Assembly: GCA_030690165.1 (NCBI GenBank)
Contig: JAUYHF010000051.1
Span: 1 to 64,000 of the forward strand
Direction: 5' to 3'
Source: Deltaproteobacteria bacterium
GTDB lineage: Bacteria > Desulfobacterota > GWC2-55-46 > UBA9637
DNA length: 64,000 nucleotides
Position 1 is the first letter of the stretch; each line of letters starts with the position of its first letter. The notes under the pieces are model-generated. The model was not told the DNA's origin and did not search any database. It worked only from the letters and a program-made list of their open reading frames with translations. This document shows, in pieces, positions 42,111-51,769 of the stretch. Position numbers and translations under genes: made by a program.

Positions 42111-44894
42111 TTACATTAATAAACCCCTGCCCGTTTTTACCCTCTCCACTCCCTGCTCAAGTTTCATCTTTTTCTGCAAAAGCTCTTCAAGCCTTGCCTT
42201 ATCCTTTTCAACAACCTCTTTAGGCGCCTTTTCAATAAATTCTTTATTTGACATTTTTCTTTCTACGGCAAGAAGCTCCCTCTCAATCTTTTCTATATCC
42301 TTTTTAAGCCTCTTTTCCTCTTCTTCAAAGTTTATAAGCCCTTTGAGCGGAACAAATATCTCTATATTGCCTGCAACTGCTGTGGCGCAGTTTTCAGGCC
42401 TGCCTGCGGGTGCAGAAATCTTAAGACCGGAGACCTTTGCCAGAGTCTTGATGTGCCTCCCCTCTGTTTCCAGCAGTTTTATAACTGAATCATCGGAACT
42501 ATAGCACACAGCCTCAATCGTCAATGCAGGCGACACATTCATCTCGCTCCTGATATTTCTTATGGCCTTTATCACATCCATAATCAATATCATATCCCTT
42601 TCCGCATCAGGATAATCCACGCCTGTTTTTGGAAACGGCTGCTGCATTATGCTGCTGACCCATGCCCCCTGACCCTTGTCCCCTTCCTCATGTGGCAGCA
42701 CATCCCATACCTCTTCTGTGATAAATGGCATTATTGGGTGTAGGAGTTTGAGGGAATCCTTCAAAATTTTGAGAAGGACAGTTTGCGCTGTCTTTTTCCT
42801 TTCTTCGCCGTTTTCTCCGCGCAAATCGAATTTAATAAGCTCCACATACCAGTCGCAGAGTTCATGCCAGACAAACTGATAGGCGCTATTTGCCGCATCA
42901 TTGAATCTGTATGTCTCAAGGTCTTCTGTAACATCCCTGACAGTATGATTCAGACGGGTGAGGATCCATTTATCGGCGATAGACAGCTGATGGCTGATAG
43001 CTAATAGCTGATAGCTGTTCTCAAGATTCATCAATGTAAATCTTGCAAGGTTCCATATCTTGTTGCAGAAGTTCCTGTATCCTTCAATCCTCTCTTCCGC
43101 AAGTTTAATGTCGCGGCCCTGCGCAGCCATTGCGGCAAGTGTAAACCTGAATGCGTCTGTGCCGTATTTATCCATGATGACAAGCGGGTCAATGACATTG
43201 CCTTTACTCTTACTCATCTTCTGGCCTTCCGCATCCCGAACAAGGGCATGGATATACACATCTCTGAAAGGCACATCGCCCATAAATTTCAATCCCATCA
43301 TCATCATCCTTGCAACCCAGAAGAATATGATATCAAAGCCTGTAACAATCACGGATGTAGGATAATAGCGCTGAAGTGGAGACGCAAGATTTTGCGTCTC
43401 TACCTTTTCAGGCCAACCAAGGGTTGAAAAAGGCCAGAGAGCGGAGGAAAACCATGTATCAAGCACATCGTTATCCCTCACAATATCTTTGGACTTGCAT
43501 GCAGGACACTCCTTTGGCTCTGTCCTTGACACGATAGGCTTTGCCTTTGCAGAGAATCTTTTTTCTCCATGGACTTCATATATTTCATTTTTATTGCATT
43601 TCAGGCAGTACCATGCTGGTATCTGATGCCCCCACCATATCTGCCTGGATATACACCAGTCCTTAATATTCCTCATCCACTCAAAATAGGTATTCTCCCA
43701 TCCCTCGGGAATAATGCGCGTCTTGTCCTGTTCCACGGCCTTTATAGCCTCTTCAGCCAATAGTTTTACCTTTACATACCACTGCGGCGAAAGGTAGGGT
43801 TCAATAACAGTCCTGCACCTGTAGCACTTGCCAATAGCGTGCTTGTGGTCTTCTGTCTTTGTTAAAAATCCCCTCTCTTTTAATGTATGGATGACCTTCT
43901 CCCTTGCCTTGTGCGCGTGAAGGTCAGTTATCTCTTCCATTATTTCAGGATTGATATCTGGAATATTCTGTTTTATATGAGCGCGCTCGTTAAATATGTC
44001 TATACGTTTGAGGGAGTGCCGGAGTCCCGCCTCAAAGTCATTAAAATCATGGGCAGGCGTTATTTTTACTGCACCTGTGCCGAACTCAATATCAACCAAA
44101 ATTGAATCTCCGATCACAGGAATCCTGCGGCTTGTAAGAGGCAGCAAAACCTCTTTGCCGATAAATTTATTGTACCGCTCATCATCAGGATGCACGGCAA
44201 CAGCCGTATCGCCGAGCATGGTCTCAGGCCGCGTTGTGGCAATGGTTAAAAATTCTTTTGGATTATCTGCAAGGGGATAGCGAATATGATAAAGTTTGGC
44301 AGAGGTTTCCTCATGTTCAACCTCTATATCAGAAAGAGCAGTCAAACACCTATGACACCAATTAATGAGCCGTTCATCCCTGTAAATAAGCCCTTCTTCA
44401 TAAAGCCTTACAAATACCTCCCGAACCGCCTTGCTGAGTTCAGGGCTCATGGTAAACTGTTCCCGGGACCAGTCGCAGGATGCGCCAAGCCTTTTCAGTT
44501 GATTGATAATGGCTCCGCCTGATTCTTCCTTCCACTGCCAGACCCTCTCTATAAACCTTTCCCTGCCAAGATTATGTCTGTCAATGCCTTCATGGGCAAG
44601 TTTCTTCTCCACCACATTCTGCGTAGCAATGCCTGCGTGGTCGGTGCCGGGAAGCCATAATACATCAAAACCCTTCATCCTCTTGTAACGCGCTAAAATA
44701 TCCTGAAGCGTATTATTCAGGGCATGGCCCATGTGCAGTGAACCGGTAACATTCGGCGGCGGTATGGCCATAGAGAAGGCAGGCTTTGTTGAATTGACAT
44801 CTGCCCTGAAAAGTTCATTTCCAAGCCAGTATTTTGTCCACTTCTCTTCTATCGCCTTTGGCGAATAAACCTTGTCAAGTTTTGCCTCTGTCAT
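42111..44894 (-). CDS. valS: Valine--tRNA ligase
   Basis: A 927-residue class I synthetase charging tRNA-Val and editing threonine. HIGH-type motif HMGH at 54-57, KMSKS at about 556-560, the editing domain in between and a C-terminal coiled coil (ending in Lys-rich helices). Two in-frame inserts of repetitive DNA are visible: a 28-bp palindrome adding about 8 residues before RYYPTSVIVTGFDIIFFW (residues about 497-506), and five heptamer units encoding NSYQLLAISHQLSI (about 625-637). Both sit in surface linkers. Confidence 0.96.
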   Translation of the reverse strand: MTEAKLDKVYSPKAIEEKWTKYWLGNELFRADVNSTKPAFSMAIPPPNVTGSLHMGHALNNTLQDILARYKRMKGFDVLWLPGTDHAGIATQNVVEKKLAHEGIDRHNLGRERFIERVWQWKEESGGAIINQLKRLGASCDWSREQFTMSPELSKAVREVFVRLYEEGLIYRDERLINWCHRCLTALSDIEVEHEETSAKLYHIRYPLADNPKEFLTIATTRPETMLGDTAVAVHPDDERYNKFIGKEVLLPLTSRRIPVIGDSILVDIEFGTGAVKITPAHDFNDFEAGLRHSLKRIDIFNERAHIKQNIPDINPEIMEEITDLHAHKAREKVIHTLKERGFLTKTEDHKHAIGKCYRCRTVIEPYLSPQWYVKVKLLAEEAIKAVEQDKTRIIPEGWENTYFEWMRNIKDWCISRQIWWGHQIPAWYCLKCNKNEIYEVHGEKRFSAKAKPIVSRTEPKECPACKSKDIVRDNDVLDTWFSSALWPFSTLGWPEKVETQNLASPLQRYYPTSVIVTGFDIIFFWVARMMMMGLKFMGDVPFRDVYIHALVRDAEGQKMSKSKGNVIDPLVIMDKYGTDAFRFTLAAMAAQGRDIKLAEERIEGYRNFCNKIWNLARFTLMNLENSYQLLAISHQLSIADKWILTRLNHTVRDVTEDLETYRFNDAANSAYQFVWHELCDWYVELIKFDLRGENGEERKKTAQTVLLKILKDSLKLLHPIMPFITEEVWDVLPHEEGDKGQGAWVSSIMQQPFPKTGVDYPDAERDMILIMDVIKAIRNIRSEMNVSPALTIEAVCYSSDDSVIKLLETEGRHIKTLAKVSGLKISAPAGRPENCATAVAGNIEIFVPLKGLINFEEEEKRLKKDIEKIERELLAVERKMSNKEFIEKAPKEVVEKDKARLEELLQKKMKLEQGVERVKTGRGLLM
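42985..43019 (-). repeat. Heptamer micro-repeat inside valS
   Basis: Five phased 7-base units of AGCTGAT type, read in frame on the minus strand in place of a variable linker of ValS. The same unit family occurs at 56849-56876 between rpsU and mglA. Confidence 0.78.
43377..43404. repeat. 28-bp palindromic element, copy 2 (inside valS)
   Basis: Left half GTGGAGACGCAAGA, right half TTTTGCGTCTCTAC; 12 of 14 positions pair. In frame it adds residues around VETQNLASPL to ValS, upstream of a strongly conserved block. Confidence 0.72.
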
Positions 44895-44902
44895 ATATCC
44901 CC

Positions 44903-44945
44903 AAAAAAATAGTAGGCAGTATGCACTTACTGCCTACTGCCTACT
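44903..44945 (-). terminator. Intrinsic terminator formed by a heptamer repeat
   Basis: On the minus strand a perfect 10-base stem, AGTAGGCAGT and ACTGCCTACT, with an 8-base loop, is followed by A and seven T. It lies between the REC-protein gene and valS and would end the transcript of the former. The same bases are five phased 7-base units (44911-44945) of the GCCTACT type, so the terminator seems to have arisen from a micro-repeat. Confidence 0.7.
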
Positions 44946-45002
44946 AACATTTCATTCTTTACCAAGTTTTTAATCCGCCTCTGGCGGACTGAAGCCATAT
45001 TC

Positions 45003-46007
45003 CTACTTTGTTCTCGCTATCGCCTCTTTTATCTTTCTTATCTCTTCCTTTATCATCTCCTCTGCCATATCAGGGATTATCTCCCATGCAATCTCTTCTA
45101 TTACCTCTCTTGAAACCTTTCGTATAACCTCTTCCAATCTCTCCTTTGGAATAGCGCCAAGTTCAGGCATTTCTTCTACAGCTGCCTCTTTTATCTTTGC
45201 CTCAACCTTTTCAGGTATTCTACTTACAACCTCTTGTACAGGGGGTGGTGTTGGAATGGGAGGCGCTTTAGGAACCGGCGGTGGCTGCGGCGCGCGTAGT
45301 TTAATCTCTGGCGCTGCTTTGAATGTCTCTACCGGTTTAGGCGGAGGTGGTGGAGCGGGTTTGGCCGCTTCCGCAGGCTGTAACTCCTCTTCATTTAATT
45401 CCAGTTCTATGAACTCCTCTTCCACTTTGGGTTTCTGAGGCGCTTCCTTTGCTGGTTCCTCAAAAAAGTCACCTCCCCATATCTCTTTTTCAGCAGGCGC
45501 TGCTGCGCCCTTTGCAGGGGCATCTGCCTCTTCAACCCCCATAAAATCGCCAACCTCCCATATATCAGTCGGCAGAGGGGCCTTAGCCTCCATAGTTACA
45601 ATTTTTTCCGCCTCGGCTTCAACAGTAGCCGCTGCAGGGGGCATTGCAAGCAGATTTTTCACCTTTTCTATTAACTCCTGCGATTCAAAAGGTTTAACAA
45701 TGTGATTATCAGCTTTTACCCTTTTAGCTTCTTTTTCGTTGAGCGGTTCAAAGGTGCCTGATAAAAGCAGAACAGGGATATGTCTAAGCCCAGGCTCTTT
45801 TTTTATCAGCTCGCAAACCTCATACCCGTTCTTACCCGGCATTGCAACATCGGCTATGACAAGATCAGGTTTCACCTCTTTTATCTTGGCTACCGCTGTG
45901 TCACCATCGCCGACAATAATAAGGTCATAATCCTCACTGGCAAAGGTTATGGATATAACCTTCTGGATGGTAATACTATCGTCAGCCAGAAGAATCTTTT
46001 TAGACAT
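45003..46007 (-). CDS. Response regulator with REC domain, proline-rich linker and conserved helical tail
   Basis: A 334-residue protein. The REC domain (1-120) has acidic residues ADD near the start, the phospho-acceptor Asp53 in IADVAMPG and the Lys of HIVKPF. A long Ala/Pro/Glu linker (about 125-275) leads to a C-terminal helical motif with RLEEVIRKVSREVIEEIAWE and a following PDMAEEMIKEEIRKIKEA block, a tail I know from deltaproteobacterial REC proteins. There is no DNA-binding or enzymatic output domain, so it probably acts by protein contacts. No cognate kinase is nearby. Confidence 0.85.
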   Translation of the reverse strand: MSKKILLADDSITIQKVISITFASEDYDLIIVGDGDTAVAKIKEVKPDLVIADVAMPGKNGYEVCELIKKEPGLRHIPVLLLSGTFEPLNEKEAKRVKADNHIVKPFESQELIEKVKNLLAMPPAAATVEAEAEKIVTMEAKAPLPTDIWEVGDFMGVEEADAPAKGAAAPAEKEIWGGDFFEEPAKEAPQKPKVEEEFIELELNEEELQPAEAAKPAPPPPPKPVETFKAAPEIKLRAPQPPPVPKAPPIPTPPPVQEVVSRIPEKVEAKIKEAAVEEMPELGAIPKERLEEVIRKVSREVIEEIAWEIIPDMAEEMIKEEIRKIKEAIARTK

Positions 46008-46055
46008 CTAATCCCCCCCAAACATTTGAGAAAATACCTTTAATCATTGGAAAAG

Positions 46056-47372
46056 TCAAGGGGTTTTTGGATCTTCCTCAATCCTAAAATATACTGTCTT
46101 ATCCAGAACCACATCTAATTTGTCAATCTCATGCAACGCGGTCATGAGTTCTTTTTCTTTTGCATGGTGGGTCATTATGACGATAGGCACTGCGCCGCCC
46201 ACCTTTCTGTCCTTTTGCATGACGGATAGAATGCTGATATTGTGATTGCCCAGAACCCCTGAAATCCTTGACAATACCCCCGGTTTATCCAGCACGGAAA
46301 ACCTGAGGTAATATGGTATCTCAAGATTTTCTATATGCCTTATTTCTATATTTTTGACCGATTCTTCCGTGTATGATAACGGCGCAACCCGCTGCGACGC
46401 ACTTTTAATTATGTTTCTGCAAATATCCACCACATCCGCCGCTACTGCGCTGGCAGTGGGCATCATGCCTGCGCCCCTTCCATAAAACATGACAGAGCCG
46501 ACTGCATTGCCTTTGAGATGGATTGCATTGTAAACGCCATCCACTGTTGCCAGGAGATGGTCTGCTGGTATCATGGTGGCGTGAACTCTGGCCTCTATCT
46601 TTCCTCCCTCTTCTTTTGCAATGGCAAGGAGTTTTATCTTATAACCGAATTCTTTGGCGAATTTTATATCCAGCGGGGTAACTTTGCTTATACCTTCTGT
46701 ATAAATATCCTCCAGTCTTATGTATGTGCCGTAAGCAAGATTTATGAGAATAGCCAGCTTATGCGCTGTGTCAATCCCTTCCACATCATAGGTCGGGTCT
46801 GCCTCGGCATATCCCTTTTCCTGCGCCTTTTTCAGGACATCCTCAAACTTGCCCCCTTCATTGGTCATCTTGCTTAAGATATAATTTGCCGTTCCGTTTA
46901 TGATGCCGTAGATGGAGTTAATCTTATTTGCAACAAGCCCTTCTTTCAAAGCCTTGATAATCGGGATGCCGCCGCCAACGCTCGCCTCAAAACCGATATC
47001 CACATTGTTCTTTGCGGCGGTTTTAAAAATTTCTTCGCCGTGCTGCGAAAGGAGCGCCTTGTTGGCTGTAACCACATGCTTTTTGTTATTAAGCGCCTTG
47101 AGGATGAAGGTCTTTGCAGGCTCTATGCCGCCCACAAGCTCAATCACAATATTTATGGACGGGTCGTTGATGATGTCATTAGCATCGGTGGTAATTATAG
47201 ATTTATCAATCTCCACCCCTCTGTCACGGGTGATGTCCTTGTCTGCAATCTTCTTAAGAACAATCTCTGCACCGAGCCTCTCCTGAATGACCTTTGCATT
47301 CTCCTTTAGAACTTTAACCAAACCTGTTCCGACTGTGCCGAAACCTATGAGACCGATATTAATTTTTTGCAT
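46056..47372 (-). CDS. hom: Homoserine dehydrogenase with ACT domain
   Basis: Reduces aspartate semialdehyde to homoserine for threonine, methionine and isoleucine. The NAD(P) loop GLIGFGTVGTG is at the N-terminus, the catalytic region has ANKALLSQHGEEIF and the GIINGTANYILSKM signature, and a C-terminal ACT domain (about 360-435) suggests threonine feedback. ATG 47372 is chosen; GTG 47384 or TTG 47381 would add up to four residues. It lies 12 bases after alaC. Confidence 0.95.
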   Translation of the reverse strand: MQKINIGLIGFGTVGTGLVKVLKENAKVIQERLGAEIVLKKIADKDITRDRGVEIDKSIITTDANDIINDPSINIVIELVGGIEPAKTFILKALNNKKHVVTANKALLSQHGEEIFKTAAKNNVDIGFEASVGGGIPIIKALKEGLVANKINSIYGIINGTANYILSKMTNEGGKFEDVLKKAQEKGYAEADPTYDVEGIDTAHKLAILINLAYGTYIRLEDIYTEGISKVTPLDIKFAKEFGYKIKLLAIAKEEGGKIEARVHATMIPADHLLATVDGVYNAIHLKGNAVGSVMFYGRGAGMMPTASAVAADVVDICRNIIKSASQRVAPLSYTEESVKNIEIRHIENLEIPYYLRFSVLDKPGVLSRISGVLGNHNISILSVMQKDRKVGGAVPIVIMTHHAKEKELMTALHEIDKLDVVLDKTVYFRIEEDPKTP

Positions 47373-47384
47373 AATAATCAACAC

Positions 47385-48563
47385 TTACTCCTGCTTTTCA
47401 AACGCCTTCTTTATCCCCTTTGCAGCCTGCCTTGTCCTCTGCTCGTTTTCTATAAGGGCAATCCTTACATATTCATCGCCGTATTCGCCGAACCCTATTC
47501 CAGCGGATACAGCCACTTTAGCATCTTTCAAGAGAAACTTTGAAAATTCCAGGGAGCCCATCTTCCTGAACTCCTCAGGGATCCGCGCCCATACGAACAT
47601 GGTTGCCTTTGGCTTGTCTATCTGCCAGCCTGCCTTGGCAAAGCTGTCTATCAATACATCCCTTCTCTTTTTGTATGTCTCGCAGATTTCCTTAACGCAG
47701 TCCTGCTGGCCATTCAATGCAGTAATAGCCGCAATCTGTATCGGCTGGAACATGCCGTAGTCCATGTAGCTCTTAAGTCTTGCAAGCGCGGCTATCAGTC
47801 TTTTGTTCCCAACGGCAAAACCGACCCTCCAGCCGGGCATATTATAACTCTTGGATAATGTGAAAAACTCCACGCAGATATCCTTTGCCCCTGGAACCTG
47901 AAGTATACTGGGCGCGACATAGCCGTCAAACACAATATCGGCGTAGGCCAGATCATGGACAACAAGAATATTATGCTCCTTTGCAAAACCCACAACCTTT
48001 TTAAAAAATTCAACATCAACAACCTCTGTTGTGGGATTATGCGGAAAATTCAATATAAGGAGTTTGGGCTTTGGCCATGTCTGTTTGACTGCGTTCAACA
48101 ATTCTTCAAAGAAATCACGGCCCGGCAAAAGCGGAATACTTCGCACATCGCCGCCGGCTATAATCACAGAATAGGTATGGATGGAATATGTGGGATTCGG
48201 AACAAAGACCACATCTCCCGGGCCGATTATCGCCAGCGCCAGATGGGATAGCCCTTCCTTTGAGCCGATTGTTGCGATGGCCTCTGATTCAGGGTCAAGG
48301 TCTACATCATACCGCCTCTTATACCAGTCTGTTATTGCAAGCCTTAACTTGTAAATGCCTTTGGATGCGGAATACCGGTGATTACGCGGATTCTGCGCAG
48401 CCTCAACGAGTTTGTCAACGATATGCTGCGGCGTAGGCTGGTCAGGATTTCCCATGCCGAAATCAATAATATCCTCGCCCCGCCTGCGCGCATCCATCTT
48501 CAATTCTGTTGTTATGTTAAAGATGTAAGGCGGCAGTCTTTTTATTCTATGAAATTCTTCCAT
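47385..48563 (-). CDS. alaC: AlaC-type aminotransferase (alanine/glutamate-pyruvate class)
   Basis: A 392-residue fold type I aminotransferase using pyridoxal phosphate on the Lys of [12 protein letters not shown]. The opening [20 protein letters not shown] followed by [18 protein letters not shown] is characteristic of the AlaC group that makes alanine from pyruvate. A related role in diaminopimelate transamination cannot be excluded. It is directly followed by hom, so a shared amino-acid operon is likely. Confidence 0.85.
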   Translation of the reverse strand: MEEFHRIKRLPPYIFNITTELKMDARRRGEDIIDFGMGNPDQPTPQHIVDKLVEAAQNPRNHRYSASKGIYKLRLAITDWYKRRYDVDLDPESEAIATIGSKEGLSHLALAIIGPGDVVFVPNPTYSIHTYSVIIAGGDVRSIPLLPGRDFFEELLNAVKQTWPKPKLLILNFPHNPTTEVVDVEFFKKVVGFAKEHNILVVHDLAYADIVFDGYVAPSILQVPGAKDICVEFFTLSKSYNMPGWRVGFAVGNKRLIAALARLKSYMDYGMFQPIQIAAITALNGQQDCVKEICETYKKRRDVLIDSFAKAGWQIDKPKATMFVWARIPEEFRKMGSLEFSKFLLKDAKVAVSAGIGFGEYGDEYVRIALIENEQRTRQAAKGIKKAFEKQE

Positions 48564-48581
48564 GAATACACTCCAAAAATT

Positions 48582-49484
48582 TTATCCTGCAAATTTTTCC
48601 GCATTATACGAACTCCTCACAAACGGCCCTGAATACACATATTTAAGCCCAATCTCCCTGCCATATTCCTCATATTCCTTAAAAACATCAAGCGGGATGT
48701 ATTCCTGAACCTCAAGATTTTTTATGGACGGCCTTAAATATTGTCCTATGGTAACGACATCGCAGCCTGCATTCAAAAGGTCTTTCAGAGCAGATTTTAT
48801 CTCGCCATTTGTTTCACCAAGGCCGACCATAAGCCCTGACTTTGTGATAATGCCGGCAGTCATTTTTTTTGCCGTTTCAATTACCTTCAAAGACTGCCGA
48901 TAATCGGCCTGCGGCCTTACCTTTGCATAAAGAGACGGCACAGTTTCAATATTGTGGTTAAAAATGTCCGGTCTTTCATCAAGAACAATCTTCAAACCCT
49001 TATCCTCCCCTTTAAAATCAGGGGTTAAAACCTCTATGGAAATAGAAGGAATAATATCCCTCAATGCCTTGATTGTCAAGGCAAACTGCATAGCTCCGCT
49101 GTCGGCAAGATCGTCCCTTGTAACAGATGTTATGACAACATGCTTAAGTCCCAGCTCTTTTGCAGTGAGGGCTATATTTTCAGGCTCATCAAGGTCTACA
49201 GGCAATGTCTTACCCCTCACCCCGCCCTCTTCCTCAAGGGGAGAGAGAAAAGCTGTTTTTTCAACAGAACAAAAACCGCACTGTCTTGTGCAGACATCTC
49301 CCAGTATCATAAAGGTAGCAGTTGGTTTTGAAAAACATTCGCCGATATTAGGGCAGCGGGCAGACTCGCAGACCGTGTGCAAATTCCTGCTGCGAAGGAT
49401 ATTTTTCATGGCATGGAGCGCGCTTGGCTGCCCCATCTTCCTTGAAAGCCATGACGGGAGCCGCTTAATCCTCTGACTGTTCAT
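48582..49484 (-). CDS. lipA: Lipoyl synthase
   Basis: Radical SAM enzyme inserting two sulphurs into octanoyl-protein. The auxiliary cluster Cys39, 44 and 50 and the radical SAM motif CTRQCGFC (Cys65, 69, 72) are present, as is the C-terminal RSSYNAE serine ligand. Between SVEKT and TLPVDLDEPENIA, where LipA proteins normally run on directly, there are about 15 extra residues (78-92, with SPLEEEGGVRGK) encoded by a GC-rich palindromic element. The insertion is in frame and the rest is intact. ATG 49484 is chosen over GTG 49502. Confidence 0.95.
   Translation of the reverse strand: MNSQRIKRLPSWLSRKMGQPSALHAMKNILRSRNLHTVCESARCPNIGECFSKPTATFMILGDVCTRQCGFCSVEKTAFLSPLEEEGGVRGKTLPVDLDEPENIALTAKELGLKHVVITSVTRDDLADSGAMQFALTIKALRDIIPSISIEVLTPDFKGEDKGLKIVLDERPDIFNHNIETVPSLYAKVRPQADYRQSLKVIETAKKMTAGIITKSGLMVGLGETNGEIKSALKDLLNAGCDVVTIGQYLRPSIKNLEVQEYIPLDVFKEYEEYGREIGLKYVYSGPFVRSSYNAEKFAG
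49209..49253 (-). repeat. Palindromic element inserted in lipA
   Basis: A 45-base stretch (15 codons) with CCCCTCACCC (49213-49222) and an inverted CTTCCTCAAGGGGAGAG part. A related segment lies at 40179-40216 in a gene-free gap. It interrupts a conserved LipA region in frame, like protein-coding palindromic elements known from Rickettsia. Confidence 0.65.
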
Positions 49485-49541
49485 ATTTTTTAATACTAAC
49501 ACCTTGTAATTTCAAATACAAGGGATCCGTTGAAGGGTGTC

Positions 49542-49700
49542 ATGAGTTTGGATACTGGGAAGGCGATGTCTATCCAGGAAGAGTTTGGCGGCATTATACT
49601 ATCTTGCAAGGATGTTGTAGGCAGGCGAAGACCCGTTTTTTATAGCAAGGAGGATGGTGATATTTGCGTCAAGGGCAGGGCTTGCTTATCATACGAATAG
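49542..49700 (+). CDS. Possible 52-codon ORF between lipA and the CsgG-like gene
   Basis: The only plus-strand frame in this gap opens with ATG 49542 (GAAGGG four bases upstream) and runs 52 codons to TAG 49700. Amino-acid use looks ordinary (EEFGGIILSCKDVVGRRRP, then Lys, Asp and two more Cys), but I recognise nothing. It may be a decayed gene or chance. Confidence 0.25.
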   Translation: MSLDTGKAMSIQEEFGGIILSCKDVVGRRRPVFYSKEDGDICVKGRACLSYE

Positions 49701-49707
49701 AGCAAAT

Positions 49708-51252
49708 TTACTTAAGCCTCTCCATGAAAAATTGTACCTGTTTGTCATTAGATTTTAATGTCAGGGCATTTTTAAACGCTACTTTTGCTTTTTCCTTCTC
49801 GTCAATTTCATAATAACCCAAGCCAAGAGCCTTCCAGAGAGGAAAATCTTCTCCAAATCTTTTAACCCCATCTTCCAGACTTGTTATTGCCATCCTTTTA
49901 TTCTGCAAAAACTGATAACAAAGCGCCAAATAGTAGTAGGCAACAGGTGTGGGTGACGCCTGAATTGATTGCTCAAAAAGCTGTGCGGCATTCTGATAAT
50001 CATTCTTTTTAAATTTACCGTATGCCTGAGTCATCAAGTTTCCTGCCTTGCTGAAATCATGCTGCGGCTCCTGCTGCGGGGCTTCGCTTGCAACTGTTGG
50101 TGAAGATGGGGGTGTTTGAGTTATCTCTGTCCCGCTATCAGAACCCATTGCCTGTGACCTGGCATAAACATTTTCATTTATAGGAACGGCGAAGTAAATT
50201 TTAAGGAAGGTGTCTGCATTCAATGCCCCCCCAGGCAGATTATTCTTTGACTTAAAATCTGAGAAGGCCGCTTTTGTTTTTTCATCTACTTTTCCGTTTA
50301 TATCAATATCATAGCCGTGTAAGTACAGTTTTTCCTGCATCATACTGATTCTACTGGTATCATCCAACTTCGGGAATCCACGCATCCAGCTTTTAATTAC
50401 TATTTCATCAGCTACAGCGTCTTCGCCAAACACCCTCCAGTACGGAACAGCTGCGTATCTTCCCATAAGCTGTATCAAACCGGACTGAACAACTTGACGA
50501 ACAGCATCATGCCTTCCCTGAACTATTTTTCTGCTTCCTTTTGAACCAAAAGTCGGGCCGAAAAGCGTAATTCCAAATTCCTGTTTTCTCTGCCCCTTTT
50601 GTACTTCTATGGCATTCACAATATTCATGCCGGGGATGCCAGCAAGCGTCCTGAAATCTTTTAAATTGAAATCTACTGTAATACGGGCTTTTGTAGCCAT
50701 AGCAGAATCACTGTGTTCAATGCTTACAGTCTGTGATGGCAGGGCTTTGCTTACATGTGAGAATTGTACTTCAGCGCCTACATCCGTACCCTTGTCCCAT
50801 GATTCAAGCGCCCTGTCAAATTCAGTTATTGCGCCTGTTATAACAACATCAGGTATTAACTTATCGCTGAAATCTGAATAACCGGTCTGCTGCATAGCCT
50901 GAACGAATTCAGGGTCATATTCAATGAAAACAACATTTTCGCCCATAGAGTTGAGTGTACTCTTTACAATCTCTGTTATATTCTGCTGTATTTCGCTCCC
51001 GGTTGCGAAAGATGCGCCTGTTTTGTCAACAATATCCTTTACAACAACCTTTAACGGTTGTGCCCTGTGAATTTCCATCATCAATCCAAAAGTCTTTAAA
51101 TTATCTGTAAAAGTCGTGACCTTCTGTCCAGGGGCAGTAGTTTCTACCGGTACTTCCATATTTTTCGGGTCTATGGTGGCGCAGGACAGTAAAAATAATG
51201 GTAACGTCAAAGAGAGTAAAATATATGTAAATCTTCTTGCAACACCTTTCAT
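49708..51252 (-). CDS. CsgG-like secretion lipoprotein with peptidoglycan-binding and TPR domains
   Basis: A 514-residue lipoprotein (lipobox ending in Cys24, LLSC). The region of about 35-290 resembles CsgG/HfaB, the outer-membrane curli secretion pore: KVVVKDIVDKTG, VVITGAITEFDRALES and the C-terminal GRHDAVRQVVQSGLIQLMGR. It is followed by a PG_binding_1 domain (about 305-365, LHGYDIDINGKVDEKTKAAF), a Pro/Ser/Glu linker and TPR helices (about 405-514). The neighbours encode small secreted proteins, so export of these or of other surface polymers is likely. The substrate is inference. Confidence 0.75.
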   Translation of the reverse strand: MKGVARRFTYILLSLTLPLFLLSCATIDPKNMEVPVETTAPGQKVTTFTDNLKTFGLMMEIHRAQPLKVVVKDIVDKTGASFATGSEIQQNITEIVKSTLNSMGENVVFIEYDPEFVQAMQQTGYSDFSDKLIPDVVITGAITEFDRALESWDKGTDVGAEVQFSHVSKALPSQTVSIEHSDSAMATKARITVDFNLKDFRTLAGIPGMNIVNAIEVQKGQRKQEFGITLFGPTFGSKGSRKIVQGRHDAVRQVVQSGLIQLMGRYAAVPYWRVFGEDAVADEIVIKSWMRGFPKLDDTSRISMMQEKLYLHGYDIDINGKVDEKTKAAFSDFKSKNNLPGGALNADTFLKIYFAVPINENVYARSQAMGSDSGTEITQTPPSSPTVASEAPQQEPQHDFSKAGNLMTQAYGKFKKNDYQNAAQLFEQSIQASPTPVAYYYLALCYQFLQNKRMAITSLEDGVKRFGEDFPLWKALGLGYYEIDEKEKAKVAFKNALTLKSNDKQVQFFMERLK

Positions 51253-51381
51253 ATCTATCTCCCCTCTTGATAATGCCTGTTTAAATATATCTCAATGCCT
51301 TCTTATCGGCAGATCCTTTTCATATCTAATTATAAAAATCTGAAACATCATAATCCAAATAAATAAAAAGCGACCAACAAC

Positions 51382-51753
51382 CTATTTATCCACTATTTGA
51401 GTCTTTGAACCTTTGCTCTCGTCAATAATAATGATATCACCTTTTACGGTGCCGCCAGCCCCCATGACTACGCTGTTCATATTTCCAGATCCGCTCTTGT
51501 TCTTCTTGTCGGACCCGCCATCATTGTTTTTATCGTCCTTTTTTTGCCTTACCTTTGCCTTACTTTTTGCATCCAATTTCTTGAATTTTATATTTGGATT
51601 GAATTCCCCCATCTCGTGGTCAGACTGAATATCATCATCGGTATATTTCCCAATCTTATCGTCAAGATCACCTGCAATGGATGGAGTAGAGAGAGAGAAC
51701 ACTATAAATAAGATAAGTATGAATATTATTGCGCATGGATAAATTCTTCCCAT
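51382..51753 (-). CDS. Small secreted Lys/Asp/Gly-rich protein
   Basis: A 123-residue protein with a clear signal peptide (cleavage near SIAG, about residue 28). The mature part has a charged, low-complexity middle (Lys, Asp, Asn, Gly, Ser) and ends with NSVVMGAGGTVKGDIIIID followed by a basic tail. The VVMGAGGTVKG segment echoes the ANIAIGEGNKAKMGSV segment of the neighbouring repeat protein. Role unknown; it is placed between the repeat protein and the CsgG-like gene. Confidence 0.65.
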   Translation of the reverse strand: MGRIYPCAIIFILILFIVFSLSTPSIAGDLDDKIGKYTDDDIQSDHEMGEFNPNIKFKKLDAKSKAKVRQKKDDKNNDGGSDKKNKSGSGNMNSVVMGAGGTVKGDIIIIDESKGSKTQIVDK

Positions 51754-51769
51754 TTAAATTGCTCCATTG

